Virus record (IMG/VR): IMGVR_UViG_3300025536_000038
Coordinates: 1-25,912 of that record
Length of the DNA stretch: 25,912 nucleotides
Origin: a virus
Reading direction: 5' to 3' (one strand)
Within the stretch, counting starts at the first letter, position 1; every line of letters begins with the position of its first letter. The notes under the pieces were generated by a model, which was not told the DNA's origin, did no database searches, and saw nothing but the letters and a program-made list of their open reading frames with translations. Shown here in pieces: positions 6,761-12,458 of this stretch. The translations under genes were made by a program, and so were the position numbers.

Positions 6761-7618
6761 ATGGGGCCGGAAGAATTACATAATTTCATTAGCGACCGCC
6801 TAGCAACCAAGATGGGTTTTTCGCGTACAGACCTAATCTCCAATCTCGTCTGCGAACTTCAGCAGAACAACATTACAGAAATTCCCCAATTTAATTCTCT
6901 TATAGAGTTGATTCAGGAAACCAACGAAAGATACTCAACTCTTGAGAAACTAATCCATAAGCATATTCGACGCAATCAAATGGGCCGTGGCGAAGCCTGG
7001 TGTCTTCTCACAATGCCTATTTCAGTCAAAGCACCAAGAGTTTCTGCGTGTGACGTTCTTATAGAAAGTAAACGATACGAATTCAAAGAACAGAAAAAGG
7101 ATATACGTTTTTACAATACTCCCGTTACTATACACGCAATCACAGACCTTAGAAAAAATCTTTACATCATCGACCGGGGATTGAACAAGTATTATGACTG
7201 CCACGATTTGACTGCTGAATGGAATGCAATTGGAATCATGGATAAACCAAATGAGTTGAACGAAGGCAAACTTAGAATGTTGAGTAGCTTTTTAATAAAA
7301 CTCAGAAGTCAAGTAAATGATTTTCAACTTGACAAATGGATGGTTGACGCAATTAACCTTGAAACTTTTAGTTACGATTCATTTGCCGAGAAGATAAAAA
7401 ATGGTATAATGAACGCATTCGATGGAATCATTGTCATCAATGAAGATACATATTATTTACTTGATGTCAATAATAATGATGGATTTAGATTCACTCGAAT
7501 CACGATAGGCGAACCGAAATTCGTCTTGACAATTAAAAAAACTCTGTTATCTTCCACAAATGACACCGATAGCTCAACTGGTGATTGTGTTTCAAAACAC
7601 ACTGAAGAATTCGGGTAA
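6761..7618 (+). CDS. Possible PD-(D/E)XK nuclease-fold protein (285 aa)
   Basis: About 285 residues. A conserved-looking patch, GRGEAW (75-80), then D98 and YEFKEQK (106-112), gives the E...D...ExK pattern of the PD-(D/E)XK nuclease fold; the C-terminal half is unrecognised. The start is taken at ATG 6761. A TTG at 6749 is in frame, but the weak promoter TTGAGA-N17-TATTTG fits the ATG better (9-nt gap). It could act in DNA processing or as a homing-type or defence nuclease. The motif is suggestive only, and a fold search is needed. Its last 59 nt overlap the next gene, whose promoter is inside it. Confidence 0.75.
   Translation: MGPEELHNFISDRLATKMGFSRTDLISNLVCELQQNNITEIPQFNSLIELIQETNERYSTLEKLIHKHIRRNQMGRGEAWCLLTMPISVKAPRVSACDVLIESKRYEFKEQKKDIRFYNTPVTIHAITDLRKNLYIIDRGLNKYYDCHDLTAEWNAIGIMDKPNELNEGKLRMLSSFLIKLRSQVNDFQLDKWMVDAINLETFSYDSFAEKIKNGIMNAFDGIIVINEDTYYLLDVNNNDGFRFTRITIGEPKFVLTIKKTLLSSTNDTDSSTGDCVSKHTEEFG
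7526..7553 (+). promoter_or_regulatory. Promoter inside the preceding coding sequence
   Basis: TTGACA, 16-bp spacer, TATCTT, then CCACAA and ATG at 7560. It lies entirely within the coding sequence of the gene ending at 7618 and fixes the start of the overlapping gene. Confidence 0.75.
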
Positions 7619-7841
7619 TCAGTCCAGTCGGAACCTGTTTCAACTCCAAGATGTAATGGATGAAACGAAGTTGAGCGAATCCATTCATAACGCAATCAAA
7701 CTTCTTGCCAATGGTGGTCATGTACTTGTAAAGTTCAAAGATAAGATGTTTATGGCTGAAAAGGATAATGTTAATCCGGAAAGAGATTACGTTACTCGTG
7801 GTCTGACATATCATCCACATCAAGACAAGTTTACAATTTAG
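7560..7841 (+). CDS. Unknown protein overlapping the upstream gene (93 aa)
   Basis: 93 residues, no recognised family. The internal MDETKLSESIHNAIKLLANG part looks like a compact helical domain. The ATG at 7560 lies 6 nt after a consensus -10 and inside the upstream gene, overlapping it by 59 nt in a different frame. A shorter start at the MDETK methionine (7656) is possible. The stop is followed 3 nt later by tRNA-Arg, so mRNA and tRNAs may be one transcript. Confidence 0.7.
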   Translation: MTPIAQLVIVFQNTLKNSGNQSSRNLFQLQDVMDETKLSESIHNAIKLLANGGHVLVKFKDKMFMAEKDNVNPERDYVTRGLTYHPHQDKFTI

Positions 7842-7844
7842 ATT

Positions 7845-7921
7845 GCGCTCGTAGCTCAGTTGGATAGAGCAACGGTTTTCTAAACCGTCGGTCGCAGGTT
7901 CGAGTCCTGCCGGGCGTACCA
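7845..7921 (+). tRNA. tRNA-Arg (anticodon TCT)
   Basis: A full cloverleaf with encoded CCA: acceptor GCGCTCG/CGGGCGT, D-arm GCTCAGTTGGATAGAGC, anticodon arm ACGGT-TTTCTAA-ACCGT (TCT, reads AGA), T-arm GCAGG-TTCGAGT-CCTGC. It starts 3 nt after the preceding gene and 4 nt before tRNA-Lys. Confidence 0.95.
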
Positions 7922-7925
7922 ATTT

Positions 7926-8000
7926 GCGTCGGTAGCTCAATGGTAGAGCAGCGGACTTTTAATCCGTTGGTTCCGGGTTCGAGTCCCGGCCGGCGCACCA
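7926..8000 (+). tRNA. tRNA-Lys (anticodon TTT)
   Basis: Acceptor GCGTCGG/CCGGCGC, anticodon arm GCGGA-CTTTTAA-TCCGT, T-arm with TTCGAGT loop, encoded CCA at 7998-8000. Standard 75-nt bacterial-type tRNA. Confidence 0.95.
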
Positions 8001-8016
8001 CTCTTCTAACAAATCC

Positions 8017-8044
8017 TTGACAAATATAAAATGTGAGGTAACAT
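8017..8044 (+). promoter_or_regulatory. Promoter of the SAP-like gene
   Basis: TTGACA, 16-bp spacer (AATATAAAATGTGAGG), TAACAT, 5 nt, ATG 8050. The first half closely matches the promoter at 1377-1404 (TTGACAAATATAAAA). Confidence 0.7.
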
Positions 8045-8049
8045 CCAGT

Positions 8050-8283
8050 ATGATTTTGATTCACAGTGAGATGACGAAAGAGCAGATGCTCGACCTGTTG
8101 ATGTATCGTGACATTACCATCAACGGTTTGAAACAGATGTGCCGTTTCTGCCAAATTGATGATTCTGGTTTGAAGCCCGAACCTATTCGTAAACGGCTTC
8201 TTCAACATTTTGCTGGCGACGAGGTTGAACCTACTAAGAAAGTTCGTGGCGGTGTTCATCTCTTCGGTTCGATGGGTAGTTAA
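8050..8283 (+). CDS. SAP-domain-like small protein (77 aa)
   Basis: Residues about 20-48 (ITINGLKQMCRFCQID... IRKRLLQHF) match the SAP pattern: Leu-x-x-Leu-Cys, a short loop, a basic residue, then a Leu-rich second helix. SAP folds usually bind DNA. A longer frame begins at TTG 8017, which is the -35 box itself, so ATG 8050, 5 nt after the -10, is preferred. It sits between tRNA genes. Confidence 0.7.
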   Translation: MILIHSEMTKEQMLDLLMYRDITINGLKQMCRFCQIDDSGLKPEPIRKRLLQHFAGDEVEPTKKVRGGVHLFGSMGS

Positions 8284-8291
8284 GATTTTTT

Positions 8292-8441
8292 GCCTGTGTA
8301 GCTCAGCCAGGTGGTCACGTCGGAGTAAGAGGGTAGGGAGATAAACGCGTATAAGTCCCGAGAGTATGAAACGCAACGATGACCTTTTAGAGCATCCGGC
8401 TATTAACCGGAAGGGCGTTGGTTCAAATCCTTCCACAGGCT
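8292..8441 (+). tRNA. tRNA-Asn-like gene with a 72-nt hairpin in the D-loop
   Basis: Acceptor GCCTGTG (8292-8298) pairs perfectly with CACAGGC (8434-8440). D-stem GCTC (8301-8304) pairs with GAGC (8390-8393). Anticodon arm TCCGG-CTATTAA-CCGGA (8395-8411) has anticodon ATT (reads AAU, Asn). T-loop is TTCAAAT. Between the D-stem halves an extra stem, GGTCACGT (8313-8320) with ACGATGACC (8376-8384), carries a large hairpin. The T-stem GTTGG/CCTTC has two T-T mismatches and the 3' end reads TTCA, not NCCA, so it may be immature, processed or decaying. No known tRNA intron class fits a D-loop site. Confidence 0.7.
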
Positions 8442-8451
8442 TCATTTTGTT

Positions 8452-8625
8452 ATGAATGAGTATATCAAAGACAGAACTGGTAAAATCATCGGAAAGGATG
8501 ATGGTAAAGTCTTGCGTGACCGTACTGGCAAAATCGTTGCCAAGTATGATGAATACGATAATACAACTCGTGATAGAAATGGCAACATCGTTGGTAAAGG
8601 CGACCAGAGAAAAAGATTGCTTTAA
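8452..8625 (+). CDS. Small Gly/Asp/Lys repeat protein (57 aa)
   Basis: The 57-residue protein is made of three imperfect repeats of a RDRTGKIVGK-type unit (KDRTGKIIGKDDG, RDRTGKIVAKYDE, RDRNGNIVGKGDQ), each likely a short beta hairpin. Similar small repeat proteins are common in bacteria and phages, with no known function. The start lies 10 nt after the tRNA-like gene, and no separate promoter is seen. Confidence 0.7.
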   Translation: MNEYIKDRTGKIIGKDDGKVLRDRTGKIVAKYDEYDNTTRDRNGNIVGKGDQRKRLL

Positions 8626-8628
8626 CAC

Positions 8629-8656
8629 TTGACGTTTTTATAGAGTGTTGTATAGT
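8629..8656 (+). promoter_or_regulatory. Promoter of the non-coding block
   Basis: TTGACG, 16-bp spacer, TATAGT; predicted start near 8663. No credible gene follows for more than 550 nt, so it should drive a non-coding RNA. Confidence 0.7.
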
Positions 8657-9000
8657 TATTTACGGTAAGGAAAGACGTGGATAAGTCGAAAGCGAAGATG
8701 GAAGACGTTGGAACTTACTATAATAGAAAAAATACGAACCTGTTAGCGTGTCTGAGCAGATCAGTCGGTTTATAAATGAAACAAATTGGTTAACCGACTC
8801 CGACTAATAAGGGATTGCTGGAGTGGATGGCGGACCTGTGGCAGTAGCCTATGGTAATAACGTAGCCAGTTGAAACGATGAGAGCATGAACAGTGACACG
8901 GTACTTTTGAACCTGAGCGGTGGGCATCTTGGTCTAAAGAAGATGAAAGCCACAGTCACGAGACGGTAAATAATGTTTGATGTATCACCGCCGTTTCAAG
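8657..9000 (+). ncRNA. Candidate structured RNA upstream of initiator tRNA
   Basis: A gene-free stretch headed by the promoter at 8629-8656. Visible stems: AGTCGGTT (8763-8770) with AACCGACT (8792-8799); and CTATG-GTAATAA-CGTAG (8849-8865), which has the 5+7+5 geometry of a tRNA anticodon arm. No T-arm or acceptor stem completes a tRNA, and I do not see RNase P, tmRNA or group I intron signatures. Boundaries are approximate. Confidence 0.45.
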
Positions 9001-9028
9001 TTGACAACAGAGCAATCGGTGGTATAAT
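9001..9028 (+). promoter_or_regulatory. Promoter upstream of initiator tRNA
   Basis: TTGACA, 16-bp spacer, TATAAT (perfect consensus hexamers). Predicted start is near 9035, about 206 nt before the initiator tRNA. Confidence 0.75.
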
Positions 9029-9240
9029 AATGATAGTAGTGAAGCAAGTCCAATAAGGGAAAGTTGAAAAGGATAGATGGGAACCAAAGGATTCCCAGCT
9101 TGCTTCAAAACCAGCACAGTTGCAAGAGTGGTTTCCGGATGAACCACCGGCCCGAATAGGACGCAGGTTCCTCCTAAGAAGAGGAAAACAAAAACCGGCT
9201 CGAATTTCGTCGTAGAAGCTTTTAAGCTCCGACAACAGAT
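9029..9240 (+). ncRNA. Structured leader RNA before initiator tRNA
   Basis: The transcript begins with GAAGCAAG (9041-9048), pairing perfectly with CTTGCTTC (9099-9106). That stem encloses GGGAA (9079-9083) with TTCCC (9092-9096). Next come GTGGTT (9128-9133) with AACCAC (9142-9147), and TTCCTC with GAGGAA near 9170-9183. It may be a precursor leader cut from the tRNA, or an independent RNA. Short open frames on the opposite strand here lack promoters and are not called. Confidence 0.5.
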
Positions 9241-9315
9241 TGCAGGGTGGAGCAGTGGCAGCTCGTCTGGCTCATAACCCGAAGGTCACAGGTTCGATTC
9301 CTGTCCCTGCTACCA
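9241..9315 (+). tRNA. Initiator tRNA-fMet (anticodon CAT)
   Basis: 75 nt with encoded CCA, closely matching bacterial initiator tRNA. D-arm GAGC...GCTC has the initiator-type A11-U24. The anticodon loop is CTCATAA and the stem keeps GG/CC next to the loop. The acceptor pairs GCAGGG with CCCTGC while position 1-72 is T-T, unpaired, as needed for formylation and exclusion from elongation. Of the three initiator G-C pairs, 29-41 is T-C here; variants of these pairs are known in some natural initiators. An initiator tRNA is rare in phages. Confidence 0.9.
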
Positions 9316-9588
9316 TTTAATGCTTGAATACTGCGACAATAATACATGTTAAAAAGTCGCCAACCGAAAGGTAGTCTTCAGGCTCCAATTTCTTAGCGAT
9401 TAACAAGAATGTAGGTCCGGCGTAAAACGTCCGGTTTCTCGACGGAGAAAGGCTTCTGCAGAGGCCGTTGGAACGTAAACCAACAACGGAGATGGCACCC
9501 TCCTGCTAAGGATTCATTTGAAGGCAGTAGAGACTATGGATAAACGGATAAGAGAGTCGGCCAATGTTCGATTCCGCCTTTAATATAT
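9316..9588 (+). other. Gene-free structured stretch between tRNAs
   Basis: No protein gene is supported. Hairpins are visible: TTTCTC (9435-9440) with GAGAAA (9445-9450), and CCGTTG (9465-9470) with CAACGG (9484-9489). A T-arm-like GTTCGATTCC occurs near 9565 but has no matching acceptor or anticodon arm nearby, so I do not call a tRNA. It could be a diverged tRNA or a precursor spacer. Confidence 0.4.
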
Positions 9589-9616
9589 TTGACATTTGTC
9601 AGATATAGAGTATAGT
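9589..9616 (+). promoter_or_regulatory. Promoter whose +1 coincides with the Gly-like tRNA 5' end
   Basis: TTGACA, 16-bp spacer, TATAGT. The expected start is 9623-9624, and the tRNA-like cloverleaf begins at 9624, so no 5' leader would need removal. Confidence 0.75.
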
Positions 9617-9623
9617 TATGTGT

Positions 9624-9698
9624 GCGGGTTTGTTGTAAGGAGAAGCAAGGGCTCTATCCAGAGTCAGGTCCGGTGAGCGTTGCCCGGAACCCGCTCCA
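9624..9698 (+). tRNA. Atypical tRNA-Gly-like RNA with encoded CCA
   Basis: 75 nt, cloverleaf-compatible. Acceptor GCGGGTT (9624-9630) pairs with AACCCGC (9688-9694), then U73 and CCA. D-arm TTGT/GCAA has a GG-containing loop. Anticodon arm GGCTC/GAGTC has a 6-nt loop TATCCA, and a T-arm-like CCGG/CCGG has a 10-nt loop lacking TTC. G1-C72, C2-G71, U73 and a CC-containing anticodon loop are glycine identity features. The short anticodon loop and aberrant T-loop argue against normal decoding; it could be a non-translational tRNA-like RNA. Confidence 0.55.
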
Positions 9699-9708
9699 CA
9701 GTTTTTAT

Positions 9709-9783
9709 GGCCCGGTCGTCTAGTGGCTAGGACGCTGCCCTTTCAAGGCGGAGAAGAGGGGTCGGAACCCTCTCGGGCTACCA
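9709..9783 (+). tRNA. tRNA-Glu (anticodon TTC)
   Basis: Acceptor GGCCCGG/TCGGGCT (G-U at both ends), D-arm TCTAGTGGCTAGGA, anticodon arm CTGCC-CTTTCAA-GGCGG, T-stem GAGGG/CCCTC with an unusual loop GTCGGAA (G at the usual T54), encoded CCA at 9781-9783. Last gene of the rightward arm. Confidence 0.88.
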
Positions 9784-9795
9784 TTTCAAACAAGA

Positions 9796-9821
9796 AAGGT
9801 CACGAATTAGTGGCCTTTTTT
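9796..9821 (+). terminator. Terminator of the tRNA block
   Basis: AAGGTCAC (9796-9803), 6-nt loop, GTGGCCTT (9810-9817), then a T-run. It ends the rightward arm. Confidence 0.85.
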
Positions 9822-9878
9822 GATCCCCCTATGGGGAGGGTACCCCCACCCCCTATAAAAATTGTCGCCCCTACGCAA

Positions 9879-9908
9879 GAAAAGGGCCCCTCGTGGTAGA
9901 GGGGCCTT
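9879..9908 (-). terminator. Terminator of the leftward arm
   Basis: Read leftward, GGCCCCTC (9906-9899) pairs with GAGGGGCC (9892-9885) and a short U-run follows. It faces the rightward terminator at 9796-9821, marking convergence of the two transcription arms. Confidence 0.85.
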
Positions 9909-9928
9909 GAAGACGAGACACCAAATGA

Positions 9929-10642
9929 TTATTCCTCCGACTTGTGGAAGGATATCAGTTCGACCTTACCACGAATCTTTTTCTGTTGGAACGCCTTGAA
10001 TGTTCCTTTGTCATCCGTCACTTCGGCCAATTCATAACCACGAACGTAAACGTCATTGGCGAATGTGACCCGGATAATTCGTTCCACAGGAAGGCCGGTG
10101 GAGCTGGATGGATACGTAAAACGAACGACAGGAAAAACCGTAGAATGTCCCAGACACTCTTGAACCCTATCCAACGTATCGGTTGACACTTCAAAGTCAT
10201 GAACAATGTCCCGGTCCAGTACAGAACGTTTCACGAGATTGACCTTGACGGTCTTTGCGTCGGTATCGACGACGAATTTAATTGACCGATCATCATGCAA
10301 TTCCTCAATTGTCACGTCGGTTTTGGGTTTTACCGGATGTTCCACGAAATCAAGGACTTCCGAAAGATTGTTGCCGGTCAGTCGGATGCTCGTATAAGAG
10401 TAGTTGCCGACAGCTTTGACGTTGCTTTGAACAACGTTATCCCAAGAAAGGCTCTTGGTTTCGGTGTTCAAGTAAATCACACACTGTTTGGCCGGGAATT
10501 TGATAACAACCGGTTGAGTGTCGAAACGATTCCACTTGTAACCAAGCCCAAACAGGGCTAATTGAAGTGGATTGACATTCTTGCCGACTGATAAAACAGT
10601 TGGGTCAAAAATGATGGCGAGAGTTTTGTTTTTCACATTCAT
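9929..10642 (-). CDS. Unknown protein (237 aa)
   Basis: 237 residues, beta-rich in appearance, no recognised family and no clear motif. It is the last gene of the leftward arm. Its promoter (TTGCCT-N16-TATAGT, read leftward from about 10694) lies about 22 nt before the ATG, a longer leader than most genes here and A/T-rich without a Shine-Dalgarno sequence. A terminator follows at 9879-9908. Confidence 0.8.
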   Translation of the reverse strand: MNVKNKTLAIIFDPTVLSVGKNVNPLQLALFGLGYKWNRFDTQPVVIKFPAKQCVIYLNTETKSLSWDNVVQSNVKAVGNYSYTSIRLTGNNLSEVLDFVEHPVKPKTDVTIEELHDDRSIKFVVDTDAKTVKVNLVKRSVLDRDIVHDFEVSTDTLDRVQECLGHSTVFPVVRFTYPSSSTGLPVERIIRVTFANDVYVRGYELAEVTDDKGTFKAFQQKKIRGKVELISFHKSEE

Positions 10643-10717
10643 AAATAAATTTGTTTCAACTTACACTATACACCACCTGCCCCAGTAGGCAAGGGTTTTG
10701 TGGGAGTACCCCCAGCG

Positions 10718-10936
10718 CTACTCCACCGGTTCAGGAATAGGGCTGTCGGACCACTCACATTCATTTTCCGGAAAGAGGCTTAACGCCGTTCCGTATTCAT
10801 TGAATTCGACGGCACAAACTCGCCAGGCGTCAATCTCCGCATCGGGATGATGGGCTATGACAATCACCTTTGTTTTGCCCCAGCCACGGAACCAGTAACG
10901 GCCGGGTTTCGTTGGTTTCTTTCGTGTCCATTTCAT
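10718..10936 (-). CDS. DUF551-like small phage protein (72 aa)
   Basis: 72 residues with the N-terminal PTKPGRYWFRGW and the C-terminal EWSDSPIPEP that recall the DUF551 group of small phage and prophage proteins (PGWYW...W..PIPEP). No function is established. It begins 3 nt after the GP88 gene stop, so the two are probably one mRNA. An inverted repeat GGAGTA/TACTCC follows in the gap to 10643. Confidence 0.75.
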   Translation of the reverse strand: MKWTRKKPTKPGRYWFRGWGKTKVIVIAHHPDAEIDAWRVCAVEFNEYGTALSLFPENECEWSDSPIPEPVE

Positions 10937-10939
10937 AAA

Positions 10940-11794
10940 TCAAGCTGCCATCTGTTCAGCAGAAACACTCTTCCCCCCTACGGAGTTGGCTTTAGGGGTA
11001 CCCCTCCCCTTCTTTTTCGAGGCATTGATTCTGGCCCAGCCATTTGCCACAGCAGGCTTTTTGTGAACGTCATAAGAGCCACCGTAGCCGCCTTTCTTTT
11101 CCTTTCGGAGTTTACGGAGAGCAAGATTGGCATCCGTCCCTTTAGGTTGAGTCCCGTGCAACAAGAGAGCGAATGAAGGGCCTGCTGTGTATGCGTGGCT
11201 ATCGTCATGGTCAATCTCCAGACCCAGAGCCGCTGCCTGCTCCTCCGTATAAACAACCTTTGCGTAACGCAAATTGTGCGCTTCAATCATGTCGTCAAAC
11301 TTGCCACCGAAAGAGGCCGTCAGAATGAAGTTAGAAGGAATGTCCGCCAGTCGGGCCACCCAGAAGGGAAGGCTCTTTGTGTAGGCGTAGAGAAGGAAAT
11401 TCTTCTTTTCCTTGGCGACTTCCAGCCACGCGTCAAAGTAAGTCTGGCTGAAAAAGTCACCAGCAACGTGAATCCGAACGACAACTTGAAACGGAGTTGA
11501 CGGAAGCGATTGAATGATAAGAGCCTTCATTGCTTCCACCGTTTTGGCGTTACGGAGTAGTTCAAAGTTATTCCAGCGTGACTCCCGAACGTTACGGAAG
11601 AGGCATTCCTGACTCGCCGAGAAACAACGGAATTGACAACCGGCGCCATCCGTAATCTTTCCAGTTTCCTTGTCGGCCTTTGAAAGACAAGCGGATGCCC
11701 CCGGACAACTGTAACCAGACGGAAGGGAAAAGGTTTGAATGTTACCGTCAAGTTTGGCGTTACCCTTACCGAAAACCAGTAGGTTTTTATTCAT
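10940..11794 (-). CDS. GP88-family protein (284 aa)
   Basis: The N-terminal part, with LPSGYSCPGASAC (about 24-36) and further Cys at 53, 57 and 64, then RIHVAGDFFSQ (about 109-119), matches the phage gene product 88 family. The Cys cluster suggests a metal or Fe-S site; the biochemical function is unknown. The C-terminus is Lys/Gly-rich. The start is ATG 11794: read leftward, TTGCCA-N17-TATAGT ends 6 nt before it. An in-frame start at 11863 would lie upstream of the promoter and is rejected. Confidence 0.85.
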   Translation of the reverse strand: MNKNLLVFGKGNAKLDGNIQTFSLPSGYSCPGASACLSKADKETGKITDGAGCQFRCFSASQECLFRNVRESRWNNFELLRNAKTVEAMKALIIQSLPSTPFQVVVRIHVAGDFFSQTYFDAWLEVAKEKKNFLLYAYTKSLPFWVARLADIPSNFILTASFGGKFDDMIEAHNLRYAKVVYTEEQAAALGLEIDHDDSHAYTAGPSFALLLHGTQPKGTDANLALRKLRKEKKGGYGGSYDVHKKPAVANGWARINASKKKGRGTPKANSVGGKSVSAEQMAA

Positions 11795-11817
11795 AATGAG
11801 ACTATAACAGAGTTGAA

Positions 11818-11991
11818 TTAGTTTGGCAAATCTTGTTTTGTAATCCAAGAAGCCATTCGCCAATTGGTTTTGTCATAAGAAATTGCAATCAATTGATTGC
11901 CTTTCCAGAGAAAGTAAATGACAGCCCGGCCAAGAAAACCACTGCGGACTTCCTCAAGAGTCAACCCCGTATTTTTATCGGTTGTTATCAT
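11818..11991 (-). CDS. Small unknown protein (57 aa)
   Basis: 57 residues (MITTDKNTGLTLEEVRSG..., with a FLGRAVIYFLWKGNQLIAISYD core of beta character). It begins in an ATGA overlap with the stop of the acidic gene upstream. The promoter of the GP88 gene overlaps its last codons (TTGCCAAAC encodes Leu-Pro-Asn before the stop). Confidence 0.7.
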   Translation of the reverse strand: MITTDKNTGLTLEEVRSGFLGRAVIYFLWKGNQLIAISYDKTNWRMASWITKQDLPN

Positions 11992-12215
11992 TCGCCTCCG
12001 TATTCATCCGCCATCGGCGTATCGTGGAAATAATCTTCATCCGTGCCCATTCCAGCAGAAGCCAATGCGTCGGCATCCGCTTCAACGTCATCCCGGAAGT
12101 TATCTTCACGGGGTTCCTGTTCACCATCGAATTCGGAAACGTCATCACCCGACAAGCCATCCTCGGGCCACTCGGCAGGCATTTCGTCGATAACCATCGG
12201 AAAATCATCGTTCAT
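11988..12215 (-). CDS. Small highly acidic protein (75 aa)
   Basis: 75 residues, about a third Asp/Glu and almost no basic residues; probably disordered. Highly acidic small phage proteins often mimic DNA or block host enzymes, but nothing specific supports that here. Read leftward, TTGACA-N16-TATTGT-6 nt-ATG sets the start. Confidence 0.75.
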   Translation of the reverse strand: MNDDFPMVIDEMPAEWPEDGLSGDDVSEFDGEQEPREDNFRDDVEADADALASAGMGTDEDYFHDTPMADEYGGE

Positions 12216-12267
12216 GCCTACACAATAACAGAAAGAAATTGATTGTCAAATGATTCTTTAACTATTT

Positions 12268-12316
12268 ACTTTAACGTTAAAGTTTTTGTCGATCCCCTGG
12301 TCCCCTACCCTCGCCT
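12268..12316 (-). repeat. Repeated element, copy C
   Basis: On the + strand it opens with the 16-bp perfect palindrome ACTTTAACGTTAAAGT (12268-12283). GTCGATCCCCTGGTCCCC (12289-12306) and TACCCTCGCC follow. It is the best-preserved copy; the same order is seen at 13150 and 4175, with the core alone at 634. It lies between the terminator at 12365 and the promoter of the gene at 12215. Confidence 0.8.
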
Positions 12317-12332
12317 TGTCGGCTGTTAATAC

Positions 12333-12360
12333 AGTTTAACATTCAATTAAAAAAAGTCAA
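12333..12360 (-). promoter_or_regulatory. Leftward promoter for repeat copy C
   Basis: Read leftward: TTGACT, 16 bp, TAAACT; start near 12326, about 10 nt before the conserved core. It follows directly after the terminator of the 208-aa protein gene. Confidence 0.65.
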
Positions 12361-12364
12361 GGAC

Positions 12365-12394
12365 AAAAAAGGCCGGGGAATTTCTTCCCCGGCT
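12365..12394 (-). terminator. Rho-independent terminator
   Basis: Read leftward, GCCGGGGAA (12393-12385) pairs with TTCCCCGGC (12380-12372), then a U-run. It ends the 12459-13085 gene. Confidence 0.92.
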
Positions 12395-12458
12395 TGAATC
12401 GAAGAACAGAACACTGAAAGAAATCTGTGATTTATTTTAACTTGTCTTTGGTTGAGTG

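Noticed and set aside
7831-8628. Long leftward frame across tRNA-Arg, tRNA-Lys and the Asn-like tRNA
   Set aside because: It contains tRNA sequences read backwards and the SAP-like gene in reverse; no promoter.
8956-9235. Leftward small frames in the structured RNA before tRNA-fMet
   Set aside because: No promoter or family; the sequence is better explained by RNA stems.
8657-9588. tmRNA, RNase P RNA or group I intron
   Set aside because: No tRNA-Ala-like tmRNA ends, no RNase P consensus core and no group I core motifs could be matched by eye.
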